This document shows positions 35,941 through 48,909 of a DNA stretch of 64,000 nt, piece after piece. The stretch's first letter is position 1, and the number at the start of each line of letters is the position of its first letter. The notes below the pieces were generated by a model. The model searched no databases and was not told the DNA's origin. It was given only the letters and a program-made list of their open reading frames with translations. Source of the DNA: Neodontobutis hainanensis (Eukaryota > Chordata > Actinopteri > Gobiiformes > Odontobutidae). Both the position numbers and the translations under genes were made by a program. Where the stretch lies: assembly GCA_024349245.1 (NCBI GenBank), contig JALDNG010000024.1, positions 6,194,001 to 6,258,000 on the forward strand, in the 5' to 3' direction.

Positions 35941-37969
35941 TCAGAAATGTGTCTTCAGGTGTTCTTTTAGAGCAGGAATAGTTGTGAGCTCTCTGAGACA
36001 AATGTGACAGCGAAGAGGTAGTTTCAGCAGTTCACTGGTGCCTTCTTTAACAATGACTCTTCCATTTGTTTCTAACATTTGAAGAACATCTATGAACAAA
36101 TAAAATACTTTGTGTTATACATTTACACAAAAACAAAGTGAATACTCACTGATACAACTAATACACAGCAAGAACTTTTCTCTCACCTTTTGAGTCGATG
36201 AAATAGTCTGTTGTAAACGAGTTCCAGTGCTTTTTGTTCTTTAGACAAGGGGAGTCAAACTCCTGGCTGATCACATGGAGGTGAACGTGGCTGCAAAAAG
36301 CATAAACATTGTCTTACGTTCCCTTAAGTGTCTTAAAAACAAATGAGGTATTCATTAGCATTGTACCTTGCTACCTAATTTTAAGGAAAGTTACTTTTTC
36401 TAAAGGACAAATTAAAAATGATCTGACTATATCCTTTTTAGGAGTCAAGCGGTAACTTTTAGTTGGAACAACTTTTGCAGTTCTATATTTAAACATTTCC
36501 ACACATTGCAGCCATGTATACATTTTTCTCAAGGTCCAAGTAATAATTTGAAAGTCTAAATCATATATATAAATAATAATATATGTCATAAAACTAACTG
36601 ACCTAAATTGAAAATCAGGAACTATACAAAGAACTTTAAATACCTCTACAGTTCAAAGTAATAAATGGTATAACATGACAGGAGACACCCTCATAATCTT
36701 TCACTCACCTCATACTGGGTATGGCATGGTAACCCATACGGAAGTCTAAAGAATTAGAACCTGGACATTGAAGAACCATCTGTTCACCAACTTTGTGCAT
36801 GTGTTTCAACAGATCACAGTGCTCCAGACCCAGGGCCTTCAGATTGGGAATAGACTGCCAAGGCAGCACCAGCCAATGGTAGCGAGCCTTGGGATATTTG
36901 TCTTTAATAACTACTACTTTGTCATCTTTATACACCTAGAAAAAACATAGACAGTTAATAATGATAACCAATAAAATGATATACTCTTGGAGAGAGCAAA
37001 CTTTCCAACCTGCATATTTGGGTCTTGCATTGACACTTTAAGGCCTTGGTTCCAATGTCCAAAACTTTTCTGTAACAAAATGGATAATACTTACTACATA
37101 AATACCGTATAGATATATGTAAGAACACACCAGTTACAACATATTTATAATTTAATATTTTTTACACTTGAGGCTTGTGCTTGACTGACTGGCACTGCAT
37201 CGATTTCCTTTTCTTTCTTATTAGCTGCATTTGAGCTTGTAGCTTGTCCAGAGTTGTCACTCTCCAGAGGCGTAGGCTCTTGTGTTCTTTTGATTCTACG
37301 TTGATCACCAGTTGGATCTTCTTTGAATTGTACTGTATATGGGTAAAGGTCATTGACAATGTGCAGCTGCTGTCCAGGTTTCATTTTGACCTCATTTCCT
37401 TTTCCCACAACCACAGAGTCTAATGATGTTGGGTTTAGACCAAGCTTTGCAATAAAAGGAGGGAAAAAAACAGTTTATTTATTTAACAGTGATATGAGCT
37501 AGTGCGAATAGTTGTATATATTGCTGCTTAGCCTATGTGTCTAAAGTGATCATTTATAATTTTCTCACCTGTTTAACTTTAACATAACCTTTGTTGCATT
37601 CTGCTTTCAGTTGAACTGGTAGAGAACAAGATGTCCACAAATTATAACGTTTTCCCTTTATTTACACAAAGCAACAATGCAATTATTCTGGCCTTTTGTT
37701 GACTTATTTTGTCATATTTAGATGTAGGCTACAGTACGTTAGTGAGTAGTATTTACTATCATATAATTTAATTTGTTTCTTTTCTGCATTAGGTGCTTTT
37801 GTATACTTGCTATATATATAAATCCTATGGCTACATTACCTTGCTGACGGGAGCATTTTTTGTCTTTAATTGTAGTTTCTGGTCCTCGACCCAATACAAC
37901 TGCCTGTAAGTGAGGCAATTTAATTGGTCTATGAAGCCCCTTCTCGCTTATGACCCAGCAAATGGGCAT
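35941..37969 (-). CDS. aptx: aprataxin
   Basis: Seven coding exons on the minus strand, 331 residues: 37840-37969, 37569-37615, 37166-37444, 37010-37069, 36709-36935, 36187-36290, 35941-36089; every phase closes. The N-terminal FHA-like domain (MPICWVISEKGLHRPIKLPH.., GRGPETTIKDKKCSRQQ, QLKAECNKGYVKVKQ) binds phosphorylated XRCC1/XRCC4. A lysine-rich linker follows (RRIKRTQEP). The HIT domain (YPKARYHWLVLPWQ, GYHAIPSM) has the catalytic triad HVHLHV split over the junction 36709/36290. The C-terminal zinc finger is CX2C-X12-H-X3-H (RCHICLREL.., KEHLKTHF). Aprataxin removes AMP from abortive 5'-adenylated DNA ligation ends in the nucleus. Length fits the family. It is divergently paired with dnaja1. 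Confidence 0.95.
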
Positions 37970-38049
37970 TTTGTCATTCTTGTACTTTAATTAATGCTTA
38001 TCTTTCGCCACGCGTTTGTTTTGTTGATGAGACCAGTGGCGCAGAGATG

Positions 38050-38057
38050 TGACGTCA
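38050..38057. promoter_or_regulatory. CRE palindrome near aptx
   Basis: A perfect TGACGTCA (CREB/ATF site), 81 bases upstream of the aptx start codon. Confidence 0.6.
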
Positions 38058-38104
38058 GAATTGTTAACGTCTGAAGGAAAGGGTATAGCTATGGGGTAGT
38101 CTGG

Positions 38105-38195
38105 AGCATAGATTGGGAAGAGCCGGCTCTTTTTGCTCAGCTCCCAAAGAAGAGCCGGCTCTTTCGACTCCTTATCGGCTCTTAATTAATGATTT
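38105..38195. repeat. hAT-like element fragment
   Basis: Gaagagccggctcttt occurs twice and cggctctt a third time within about 70 bases, a palindromic signature seen at ends of fish hAT-type nonautonomous elements. No clear target-site duplication was found. Confidence 0.4.
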
Positions 38196-38480
38196 TCTGT
38201 AGGCCTTTTTTTACCATAACTTTGCAAAATATAATGGTGTGTGTGTTGAAAACCCTTTCATGTTCATGTTCTCCTTTCACGTGTTTTTTTTTTAATCATT
38301 TTAATTGCCTAATTGTAGATTTATTCTTTTGGATGAAATGTCTTGCTGTTTAGTAGCTACTGGACTTGTTAAAAGAATACAACATAAATGACAATAATAT
38401 GAGGAGAACCTGAAGGTGGCAGTAATGCAACTTAGTGGATGCCAGCTGTCGGTAAACCCACAAAAAAGAAGAAGAAGCTA

Positions 38481-38488
38481 TGACGTCA
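38481..38488. promoter_or_regulatory. CRE palindrome near dnaja1
   Basis: A second perfect TGACGTCA, about 100 bases before the end of the noncoding first exon of dnaja1. Confidence 0.6.
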
Positions 38489-38525
38489 GCAAACGCAGAC
38501 GCTCACTGTCCTCTTTGCTAGAGCA

Positions 38526-38540
38526 AGAAATTTCTGGAAA
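38526..38540 (+). promoter_or_regulatory. heat-shock element of dnaja1
   Basis: Three perfect inverted pentamers, nGAAnnTTCnnGAAn (aGAAatTTCtgGAAa), the canonical HSF1 trimer site. It lies just before or within the noncoding first exon of dnaja1 (donor after 38589), which fits stress induction of a type I HSP40. Confidence 0.75.
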
Positions 38541-39242
38541 AGGCACTCTGGGCTCAAGTCTGTTCAGTAAACTTACATCTTGAATAAAGGTTAGACGCGA
38601 GAAAATATGTGTACATTCGGGTAAAATCCCTATCGGTTTTGTTGGTAAAAGGGCAGAAAGCTGATTTAGTGGCTAGCGTTTTGATGCTATCGACAAGCTA
38701 ATTAGTTAGCTCACTGTCAAGTTGCCTTAAGTGAAATTAATGAATTCAGATCTGTGTAGTTACAAATTCACAGATTAGAAACGGGTTATCACTGACTCCC
38801 AAATTGTTACATTATGGTAACAAATGGAAAAATATATTTGGGGCTACACGCAGCTCATTAGTTATTAGGTTTTCTGCAACTGGAAAGTGACGGCTGTTGG
38901 AATGTTATTACTCTGATATGAACCAGTGTCACACTGCACCCTTTATTTTTTTGTTGTTCGTCAATCAGTACAATTATGAACAGTTCTCTTTACATCTTCC
39001 TCTATGATCACTATCACTACCTTTTTTTTACCAGATGCTAAGAGTCCGCAATCGATTGTTCATATTGACAATTTTTGTGTTTGATCTAATTCACAGTTTA
39101 AATTATGCCTTGTCACATCCGGTGTACTTCTATTTGTTCTCCTACTTTTGGACATTTTTGCTTTAACTTCTCCCTACTGACACAAAGACATTCATTGCTT
39201 TTCCTGTCTTTTATGTTCTCAGAGCATCCTACAAAGTTAACC

Positions 39243-42200
39243 ATGGTCAAAGAAACCGGCTTTTATGACATATTAGGTGTAATGCCTAACGTCACTCCAG
39301 ATGAACTTAAAAAGGCATATCGCAAATTAGCCTTAAAGTACCACCCTGACAAAAATCCTACAGAAGGAGAGAAGGTAGGTTAGTTATGGTGTAAATCCAT
39401 TAAAAAGTAATGTCCTTGAGGAATCAATTTAATGTTTAGTTCACTTTTTTCCCTTAGTTTAAGCAGATTTCACAGGCATACGAAGTGCTGTCAGATGCCC
39501 AAAAAAGAGAGCTGTATGATCGTGGGGGTGAAAAGGCTATTAAGGAAGGTGGAACTGGGGGTGGTGGGAATTTCGCATCCCCCATGGATATCTTTGACAT
39601 GTTCTTTGGAGGTGGCAGTCGTATGCACAGAGAAAGAAAAGGTATGAACACATCAGAAAATGGCCCCTAAACTTAAGACAAACTGCACGGTATGTGTGTA
39701 TAATATGTACAATGACTTCAGAATGAGTAATATGACAATGATATATGTAATAAAATCTACTACATACTTCTACTACTTTGGACTGTACAGTTTCTTATCC
39801 TTTCCCATTGCAGGAAAGAATATTGTTCATCAGATTACTGTGACTCTGGAAGATCTTTACAATGGTGCAACCAGAAAACTTGCCGTTCAGAAGAATATGT
39901 TGTGTGAAAAATGTGAAGGTATAGCTGCTTAGCCCGTTATGTGTACTTTTACATAAATTGCCCTCTGTGTTACCAAAATATTAATAAAGTATTTTTGGCA
40001 GGTCGTGGGAGTCGCAAAGGAGCAGCACAGACATGCATGTCATGCCATGGTACAGGGATGCAGGTTCGTGTGCACCAACTACTGCCAGGTATGGTCCAGC
40101 AGGTCTCCACTGTGTGCCACAGCTGTGAGGGTAGAGGGCAACGAATCAGCCACAAGGACCGCTGCAAAGCATGTGCAGGTCGAAAGATCCTTCGACAAAA
40201 GAAGATCTTGGAAGTTCACGTTGACAAAGGTAAGTGAAAGTTAAGTTTGCATAAACATGTTTGATGGCTTAGACATTGTTATTATTATTATGAATTTATT
40301 TGAGACAGTACATGTTAATGAACATTAGTGATGCTCCGATTGATAGGCCACCGATCATGATCGGCCAATATTAACTAAAAATAGCGTGATCCGCGAACCC
40401 CAAAAGGGCCGATCAAAAAAAACCTATCGCTATTTTTCACACGTGCATGAAGTGTTGCCAACTTAGCGCCTTTGTCGCTATATTTAGCGAGTATTCATAC
40501 CCTTCTAGCGACACATTTTCAAAAAAGCGAGTCGCGACAAACCTAACGACTTTTTCTGGAGACTCTCTAAAGTGAAAGCACACATCGTTCTTACTCTTCC
40601 CAATGAGCAGTGGGTGCTGCCGCTGGCCCCATCCCAATGCACTCACAGGTGCAGCAGCCCCTCCCAGCTGCAGTCAGAGCAGGAGTTCTTCACCCATCCA
40701 CGTCTCTAGACTGAAAGTGAATCGCGCATGTGCGGCAACTTTGTGAGCCGCCGCTTGCAACACAGCCGTTTTTGATTTCCATTCTTCTCGTGTGCTTATT
40801 ACTTAATTGAGATGAGAAATGAGAAGTGCTTTATTGGGACTTTCAGCTATATTATAACAAAATACAGTAGAAGAGACTATGTGAGCACGAATGTGTCAAA
40901 AAAGCACACTGCATGAGCATAGATAAAAGATTCCCATTCCCCTGCCATTCTGTGATCGGCAGTGATCAGCAATTGGCAGATCTTGGTGATCGGCGCCAAA
41001 AATGCTGATCGGAGCATCTCTAATGAACATACATGAGACACAACCACATGAATGTAAACATGCCAGATTGTAGCCTTAGGCTAATTTCCATCCGTTGTCC
41101 CAACATTCTCACACCAGTGCTGTGTCACTGGAGGCAAGAAGGGTTAAGTGTCTTGCACAAGGACACAACAACAGTATGAACTGTGGGGAGAGCGGTAATT
41201 GAACCGCTAACCTTCCGGTTATAGGACAACAGCTGACATTGAGCCACTGCCCTAGACAAGACATGTCATATTGTTCATTCTTTACTTCATTTTTAACTGC
41301 TACAGGAATGAGAGATGGACAAAAAATAGTTTTCCATGGAGAAGGAGATCAGGAGCCAGGAATTGAGCCAGGTGATATAATTTTTGTCCTTGACCAGCAA
41401 GAGCATTCACAATTCACCAGGTGAGTTTTTTTATTTTTTATTTTTTTGTCACATTAACCATACTGAATGACAAAGTTAAGTAACATGGACATGCATACAG
41501 TATACTTTATCTTTATTATACTTCCAGTTTATAAAATGTCCTTTCCATTATGTTTTACATTCATGCTGTTGTCACCAGAAAAGGCCACGACCTGATTATG
41601 TCTTTGGAGCTACAGCTGGTTGAGGCTTTGTGTGGTTTCCAGAAACCTGTTCAAACACTTGACAACAGAACTCTTCTTATTACCTCACATCCAGGTACAA
41701 CAATTTTAGTTAAGTCTCTGGAAAATACAATTAACCTACTCTTCTTTGTCCCAGTATGGAAATTCATTATCTGCTTTTGCATATTTTACCAGTAATTGTT
41801 GTCAATAAAACTTTCAGTTTTGTTTTTCTTACAGGGGAGTTGATTAAACCTGGAGACATAAAATGTGTCTTAAATGAAGGCATGCCCATTCATCGTAGAC
41901 CTTTTGAAAAAGGACGCCTTATTATCAATTTTTCGGTAAAGTTTTAGTTTGAAACACTGCAAGATATATATCTTGTTATAGGTTGTTGTGGTATTAAAAA
42001 AATACGTTTTGTTTATACTAGGTTGTCTTTCCACAAGCCAACTTTCTCCCCATCGATAAACTAAAGGAGCTGGAGCGCTACTTTCCAGTAAAGAAAGAGA
42101 TTGAGCAGCCAGAGAGTATGGATGATGACTTGTACATCTACGCTGACTTGGAGGAGTGTGACCTAGATCACAGAGGAAGGCGTAACAGTCACTACTACTA

Positions 42201-42255
42201 TGTGGATGAAGATGACTATGCAAGTGCTGGAGGTGTTCAGTGTCACACTTCCTAA
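39243..42255 (+). CDS. dnaja1: DnaJ/HSP40 type I co-chaperone, subfamily A member 1
   Basis: Eight coding exons, 404 residues: 39243-39374, 39458-39641, 39814-39918, 40002-40229, 41306-41420, 41579-41694, 41835-41935, 42022-42255. The J domain begins MVKETGFYDILGV and holds the HPD motif (KYHPDKNPTEGEK), which stimulates HSP70 ATPase. A Gly/Phe-rich segment follows (FDMFFGGGSR), then four zinc-binding repeats (CEKCEGRG, CMSCHGTG, CHSCEGRG, CKACAGRK), then the substrate-binding C-terminal domains (FHGEGDQEPGIEPGD, KGHDLIMSLELQLVEALCGF). The end GGVQCHTS gives a CaaX farnesylation box, as in DNAJA1 (CQTS). It works as a cytosolic/ER-surface co-chaperone. Noncoding exon 1 ends at 38589 and the coding exon 1 acceptor precedes 39223. 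Intron 4 contains a transposon insertion. Paired head to head with aptx. Confidence 0.96.
40326..41022. mobile_element. nonautonomous hAT transposon with 8-bp target duplication
   Basis: Terminal inverted repeats tagtgatgctccgat (left) and atcggagcatctcta (right) differ at one position. Both sides are flanked by the direct repeat atgaacat (40318-40325 and 41023-41030), the 8-bp duplication diagnostic of hAT elements. Length is about 697 bp with no transposase frame. It sits in intron 4 of dnaja1. Confidence 0.9.
41085..41240 (-). repeat. L2/SINE-type tail repeat, inverted
   Basis: Contains cactggaggcaagaagggttaagtgtcttgcacaaggacacaac and ggggagagcggtaattgaacc, the reverse of the repeat at 7035-7205. 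It directly follows the hAT insertion in dnaja1 intron 4. Confidence 0.6.
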
Positions 42256-44540
42256 ACTATAACTGGCCTGTTTTTAGACACAACTATAAATCTTCACATT
42301 TAGAGAACATGCACATTTTTAGTTTCTCTTTTAAATTATAGTTTTTGTTCACATCCTAAAACCTTTGTCATAACATTTTATTGTTATGAGTACTATTGTA
42401 ATACCTCTTTGCTGGAGCAAAGCATATTACAGTCCCAGGACTAAACTTGCAGGTAAAATAACATTTTTTTTTGTAATTACACTGTGATCAAAAGAGGAAG
42501 TCTGTGATTAATAGACTTCACAGAAGATTACTTAAGCAGGACTTTTGCTTGCCTAATATTTTATCTATTATGTGACATTGAAATTTCTGTCAATAATATT
42601 TAATCAATAGTATGCATAATGTTAATACATCAGTTTTTGTGACACATTTATTAATTACTTGAAAAACTGTTTCATATGGCTCTGTTTTTAGCTGTTAAAA
42701 GAAAGACTGCTACTGTATTCTTTACAGGGCTATTTTTGGAATAATTTTGCAAACTTTGACCAAACACAATGAAAGTCATGGTAGTATTTTAAAGTATTGG
42801 ACAGTTACTCTCTGTAACTCTCTTTTAGGACTATCTTAACATTTTTGATTTGCCAAAGTTGTCAGTTCCAGAACACATGTCTGGCAAATATTTCATGTAA
42901 ATAATGCTGACCTTTATATGAACCACATTTTGCAAATCTATGATACATTAATGAAAAAAAGGACCAAAAGTGTCATGAAGATTTTGGAGACGACTACTAA
43001 AAAGCCAGTGTCATACCTGGTGCCTTAGTTGAAATGGTTTCTCTTAAATGTTCATTGCATTTCTCGCCTTTCATGCCAAGCTATAAAGTTTATTCTGTCA
43101 TGGTTGCTCATCATGGTAAATGTTGGTATAATTATATTTTTGCTGTCTCTAAATAGTAGGTCCTGTTTTTCAACATGGCATGCAAACATCTTTTTTTTTT
43201 TTTTTTCACTGTCCCAACAGCCAAGTAAGCCTTGCTGTGGGACCTCATACCTCATGAAAGTGTCTTGATTTTGAAGCCTTATTGTTTGAAACTGGGTACT
43301 GCAGTTTTTTCAATCTATATTAATTTTCTTATGACTTGTTACATGTTCTTTTGCAAAAACATGATAAAGCCTTTCACCAGAGACACTCAAGCTTTTATCA
43401 TTTTTATGTGTATTACAGCCAACAATCAATTGGATAATGTTCATGTTTTCTAAGTAAATGCTGTTTGATGGTCTCTCTGTTTTGTGATGTTCACAAAAAC
43501 GTTTTGTTTAATTTAATAGGAAACTAAAGAAACTGGATCTGCAATGTTAAATGTACACATATAGTGTGAAGTAAATTATTTGTCCTAACTCCTAAGTGGA
43601 GACACTATCAATGACAGATTTTGTCAAATGTGTTGAAATGTATAGCTGAAACATGTTTAAACTATACATTTCACCAGTCATTACAGCAACTGGTCAGGGC
43701 TGAAGCACACAAGCAGTGCCTGTTGTTTACACTATAATATTTTATTCATTAAACATTTTGTCAGAAACTCAAAAATTGCTATTTTTATTAAAAAAAAAAA
43801 AAAAAACAGTTTTACAATAAATATATTTAGTAGTAAATGTGCTCTTTTACACCTGTAGCTACAGTAGTTAATGCAACACAATGTACACATGAAAGGTTTT
43901 TTATATACACATGAGATTAGAGAAGGTGCCGCCTTAGCTCCAATGAGGTTCACTCATGCATATTTCATATTAGTAAGAAAAGTTTAGTGTAGTGCCTTAT
44001 TTGGACACTGCACTGAGGTAGCATGCAGAAAACACTAAAGACAACACATCACTGTAAGAAAAACAAATTCACAAATGCATTATAAACCTCACAGATCATA
44101 TACCTGATATGTTTATGCACAAACAACAAGGCTTGTGTTTTCACGACAGTTCACTATCATGCATTTTCATGTCTAAAAGGCAGAAGAGATGAAAATGGGG
44201 ATTTAAAACTGCTTCAGTGAAGTCTGTCCCTAAGTGGAAGACCTAGTGAGTGCTGCAAATATTTATCAAGGTATTGGCTGAACTAAAAAACTGTCCAAGT
44301 GCCATAAGCAGTGCAATTTGTAAAGAAGAGGAAAATGTATAGTTCTTCATACAAGTGAGCACTTTTACACAAACCAAGAGTTGGTGACATCATTATAATA
44401 TACAGATAACCCAACACAGTAGACACTTGGAATGTGTATTTTAAGTTGCTCTTTAGCTTATGTTAGTGGATATAAACACACACCAATCCATGTGTTCCTC
44501 TCCAAGTCATCCATTATACAAAGAAATAAGCAGATGACAC
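42256..44540. other. 3' flanks of dnaja1 and smu1 (convergent)
   Basis: Probably the long 3'UTR of dnaja1 followed by that of smu1 on the other strand. AATAAA-type signals appear near 43812 (plus). No coding exon. T- and A-runs at about 43192-43206 and 43790-43806. Confidence 0.45.
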
Positions 44541-44541
44541 T

Positions 44542-47500
44542 CTAAGATTTCCACAGCCTCAAGAGGCCATCCTCGCTGTATGTGGCAATCAGATTCTCTT
44601 GTGGGTGGTGAGCAATGCCAATTACAGCTTTCTCGTGGACCTGTGGATGCAAAGAAACACACTTTCTCAGTATAAGCTCGTTTTTTTTAATGCATCCTGG
44701 CAATGACGCGTTTCGGTTCATTTAGAGAATAAAAAGAAACAGCTGACAGATCTGGTTTACGTGATAAATAGCATTTTACTTAAAAGAGCTTACAGTCAGC
44801 GTTTTCTCCAGCCTTCCTGACGTATAGTTGAAGCAATAGAGCACCCAGTCTTCTCCCACACAGAAGAGCCACTCCCCACGGGGTGAGAGTGTGCAGCAAA
44901 CAAAGTCTGCCCCTTCCTTTCTATCTGCACTGAAAGTTTTCACCGTCTAGAAGGACAGTTCAAAGTTACAAAGCCAGAAATACAAAACAAGACTTCATTG
45001 TCACAGTTTTGTATCTCATGAGTTTAGGGATGAACTACTGTTTTTAATCATTCATTATGTCTGAATGTATGAATACTCACCTTACCATGCATGTTCATAA
45101 TGACTACGGTGTTGGAGTGGTTACAGACCACAAACTCCTCTGGGTTTTGTGGTAAAGGAATCACATTGTGGACTGGGACCTCAGATGACAGGCATTTGAG
45201 TGTATGGATGCATTCACAGGTGTTTGTGTTCCACAGCTAAAAATGCCAACAGAGTAAAAGAGAATATTTATGAAGAGATCAATGTGATTTGTTAAACAGA
45301 AGCAAGAAGCTAATAAATATAAGGCCACTGTACCTTCACAGTGCCATCAGATGAAGCACTGATGATGTGAAATCCATCTTGTGTGAAACATGCATCGTTT
45401 ACAAAGGATGAATGGCCATTTAACTCCTTTAGTGTCTTGCCTGATTTCAGCTCATGGATTCTGTAAGTAACATGACTGGATGACTTGACTGGCTAATCGA
45501 AACAAATAAATAGAGTCTTCATACAGCTCCTGCCTAGTAAGGATTCTCCTTAAAGCCATAAGAAACAAGTTGCTTGCTGTGCAGTCGAATGTGTTATTTT
45601 TAGCTGCCATAGATTGACTGAGCACAGCGTAGCTAAACCATGACAAAACCCCTAATGCTCCTTGATTCTCTCTGTCTCAGGAACATTTTGTATATGTAAA
45701 CAATTCTGAGGAGTCACTTCGGTGGAACAGTCAGGAACACGTTGCAGCTTTGTGCCTGAGCACATGGCATCTCGTCTGCACCCACACAGCACATGTGCTT
45801 CAACACAGCAGAGAGGTTCAGCGCACACCCCCAAGGAATCAAAAAAATAGAAAGTTAACACTACATATTGAAGGAGTATTGACTGCTGTTCCATCTCAAA
45901 ATAAAGGCATTAAAATTATTTAAATGTCAGCTACAATTAACTTGTGATGTGTGTGATAAGAACAAAAATAAAAAAAATGTTACTTGTTACTTATATAGTC
46001 TAACAAATGTAAAAATCAGAGCAGTTTGACTTTTATTTTCCACTTCTATTTACCACTGTTCCTAATGCACTGTGGGCATAACAAAGATCTCTTTGCCTTC
46101 CAGCTTCTTCGACGCCCATGTGCAACTTCTATGAATTATGTCTGGTGTCATCCTCCCACAGATGAGCAAAGTTTAGCCAAAACAAAACTCACAAAAATAA
46201 AACAGAGCTCCAGACACACATATTTGCAAAGAGTATTGCAGGACATCGTACCTGATGGTCTGGTCCAATGAGGCACTGAGGATCTGGTTGCTGTCTTCGG
46301 AAAAGCTCAGGCAGGTCACACCTTTGTTGTGAGCATGCTCAAATCTGCGCAGGCACAAACCGCTCTGGATCTTCCAAATCTTTCCCAGTAATTCACAAAC
46401 ACACATCACACACATTTACAAAGAGAAATTATAGATATTAATGACAATTACGTAAAACAAGAAATAAATAATAACGGAAGTAAATGTTTATACAAATTGT
46501 TATAAAACTGTTTAACTGCCTGCCTTACACATACACCAAAGTTTCACCTTAATCTTTCCGTTCTGAGCCCCAGTGGCCAGTTGGTCTCCATCCTGATTGA
46601 AGCACAAACACAGCACAGCGTCATCCATCATCATGAAGCTATCTTGTGCCTGGTATTTTAAATCCTTATTCATCCATTCACACAGACAAAAAAAAGACAG
46701 ATATGTTAATATATATTTATTTTTTATTGCTGTAAAAATTGATAAAAGAGGTTTACCTTACTAATATTTCCAGTATTGTAGTTCCAAACCTCTATGAAGC
46801 CATCTACTGACCCTGAGATCAAGTATTTGCCATCGGGAGAGAAACGGGCACACACCACATGAGACCTCCGTCCAAACTGCAGATAAAACAAAGAGGCATC
46901 TAGCTCGTTCAGCTTGACTTTTTTGGCTGGTTAGCACTTCTATCAAGTTTACAAAGGTGCCCTCTTTGTGGATTCCCTACATGAAATCCACACTGCTAAC
47001 ATAAACCTGGTTTTACCTTGATATGGCGGTACAGTTTAGTTGGACAGCTCTCTTCTTTAATGTGCTCAATTTTTGGTGAGTCCATGGCCATGTCTGGAGA
47101 AAGATATACAGGGTAACGCTGGATCCTCAGGGTCTAAACGGAAGTTGGAAAACAGATATCAGCCCATGTGTGGTACAATGATCATGATTATATGTAGGAT
47201 AAAAAAAGTGTAGGAAGGTGGGTTTAAAATGTTCCAGACAACAGCAATTATTAGGAATCTTCGCAAGCAAAAAATTTAGTTAACTTTAATATTTACTGCT
47301 TTCCAAAACAAAAATAAATATTTATTTTGGGAAGTAGTTTCAAAGTCATTTATACAATCAAAGTGTAAAGGCTTTTTGATTGTGTTTTTTGTTTTGTGTT
47401 GTAATTACAGGCGTACTGTCTATACTCACACTGACTTGTTCCAACAGTCCCATCAGGCGAGAAGGGGGCACCACACAAACCTCCTTTACCAGTGCCTCAG

Positions 47501-48909
47501 CTATTTCCCTTCGCCGTTTCTCCTTGCTACTGCCTTTGGGGTAAGCCTGTTAAAACAGCAAGGTGTTCAAATTTCACATGTTGCTCTTTAATAGAGTTGA
47601 ACATGTATAAGGTCATAACGTTACCTCTCGAGGATCAAAGTAGGAGCATGTCAGCAGGTTTTCCAAATGCATGTACCTATCCGGTTGGGTCTGTTTGAGC
47701 ATGATCATCGGGTCAGTTTGTCTGATGAGTGAGCGGGCTGCACCCACCTCCCTCATTTCAATAAGCTCCATTACAACCTGTTGCCCACAACAGATTGGTC
47801 CATTTTGAAACAGAGACTGTTAAAGCATTCAGTGAGTAAAACAAAGCTTTACCTGCTCATAAAGATCAATCAGAGTGTTGTCAGGCAGCTTCAGAGACTC
47901 AATAGCAAGCAGAACCGAGTCCCAGTGGCCGTTTTTTATATCTGCTACAAAGCTGTCAATACTGTCCACAGTGTTTAGAGAAACCGTGGTTTCCTCTTGT
48001 AAGGTGGTAAGCGTTCGGTAGAGATTGTTTTCCTTTAGATACTGCATAATTAGGCGTATCACACTGGAATGACAGAAAAGTGACATGATAGAGAACAGAA
48101 CCCAAAAAGAAGGCAAGCATACAGCTCAAAGACTATGATATCATAAAACATAAAAGCTTTATAAATTATATAAAGTGCCAAGTGTTTTGATGCAAATATT
48201 AACTTTGAATATAATGCTAAATTATTTTTAAAGACCAGGAGTGAAGTTGATACATGATGGTAAGTAAATTACATTTTTATATGAATAAAAGCTGAACTAA
48301 AAGATCTGGCTGATGCTTGGCGGGCTAAAGAGATACCAAAGAACCAAAACATTCATGTTGTCCCACTTCAGAGCCACCTGCTGGACAATTTGGAATTCCA
48401 GGAGACAGTCTGTGTGCGTCTCTAACCGTATTGCTCTAGGTTATGTTTTCCCACATAATATTGTTTGATTTTAAAGCATAACTCATGATACGTTGTTCAG
48501 TTTTGTATAGACATACATTTGTTTAATCTGGGAGAGCAACAGGAGGAGCGTTTACGCGTACACCATGCCCTTTGGAAAATGCAAAACAACCTGGACCCTC
48601 CAGTTATTATTTTATTGTCAATCTAGCAACCCAGCAACAAATGACACTCACGAGAATAAAAAAAACAACGCCTTGGGTTATTAGTCCAATTAACAGTATT
48701 ATTTAAAAAAGGTCAAAACAAGTGTTCATTTAATCAAATCCTTAAACCACCCTGGTTATTAACATTACCCAATGGACCTTTTACAAAGTTACACGAATCA
48801 ATAATTAACGTCGCTTTGTCTTAATTAACCTTCCCTGACATCTGCTATTCCCCTACGAGACGCATCACAGACAGAGCACTTACTCTGCGGGCTCCATCTC
48901 CACGGCCAT
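44542..48909 (-). CDS. smu1: SMU1 spliceosomal WD40 protein (divergent)
   Basis: Twelve coding exons on the minus strand, about 507 residues: 48884-48909, 47853-48063, 47625-47777, 47430-47546, 47017-47133, 46757-46876, 46548-46664, 46252-46379, 45334-45460, 45081-45236, 44794-44946, 44542-44640. The N-terminal LisH/CTLH part (VIRLIMQYLKENNL.., LPDNTLIDLYEQ) and the FDPREAYPKGSSKEKRR segment match SMU1. WD repeats follow (FSPDGKYLISGSVDGFIEVW, MMMDDAVLCLCF, SFSEDSNQILSASLDQTIR, HSSFVNDACFTQDGF), ending LIATYSEDGLLRLWKS. SMU1 works with RED in spliceosome activation in the nucleus. The linker after LLEQ (about residues 190-230) differs strongly from the nearly invariant vertebrate SMU1, so this may be the divergent fish paralogue (smu1b-type). 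Two in-frame donors six bases apart (before 47430 or 47436) are possible. Confidence 0.92.
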
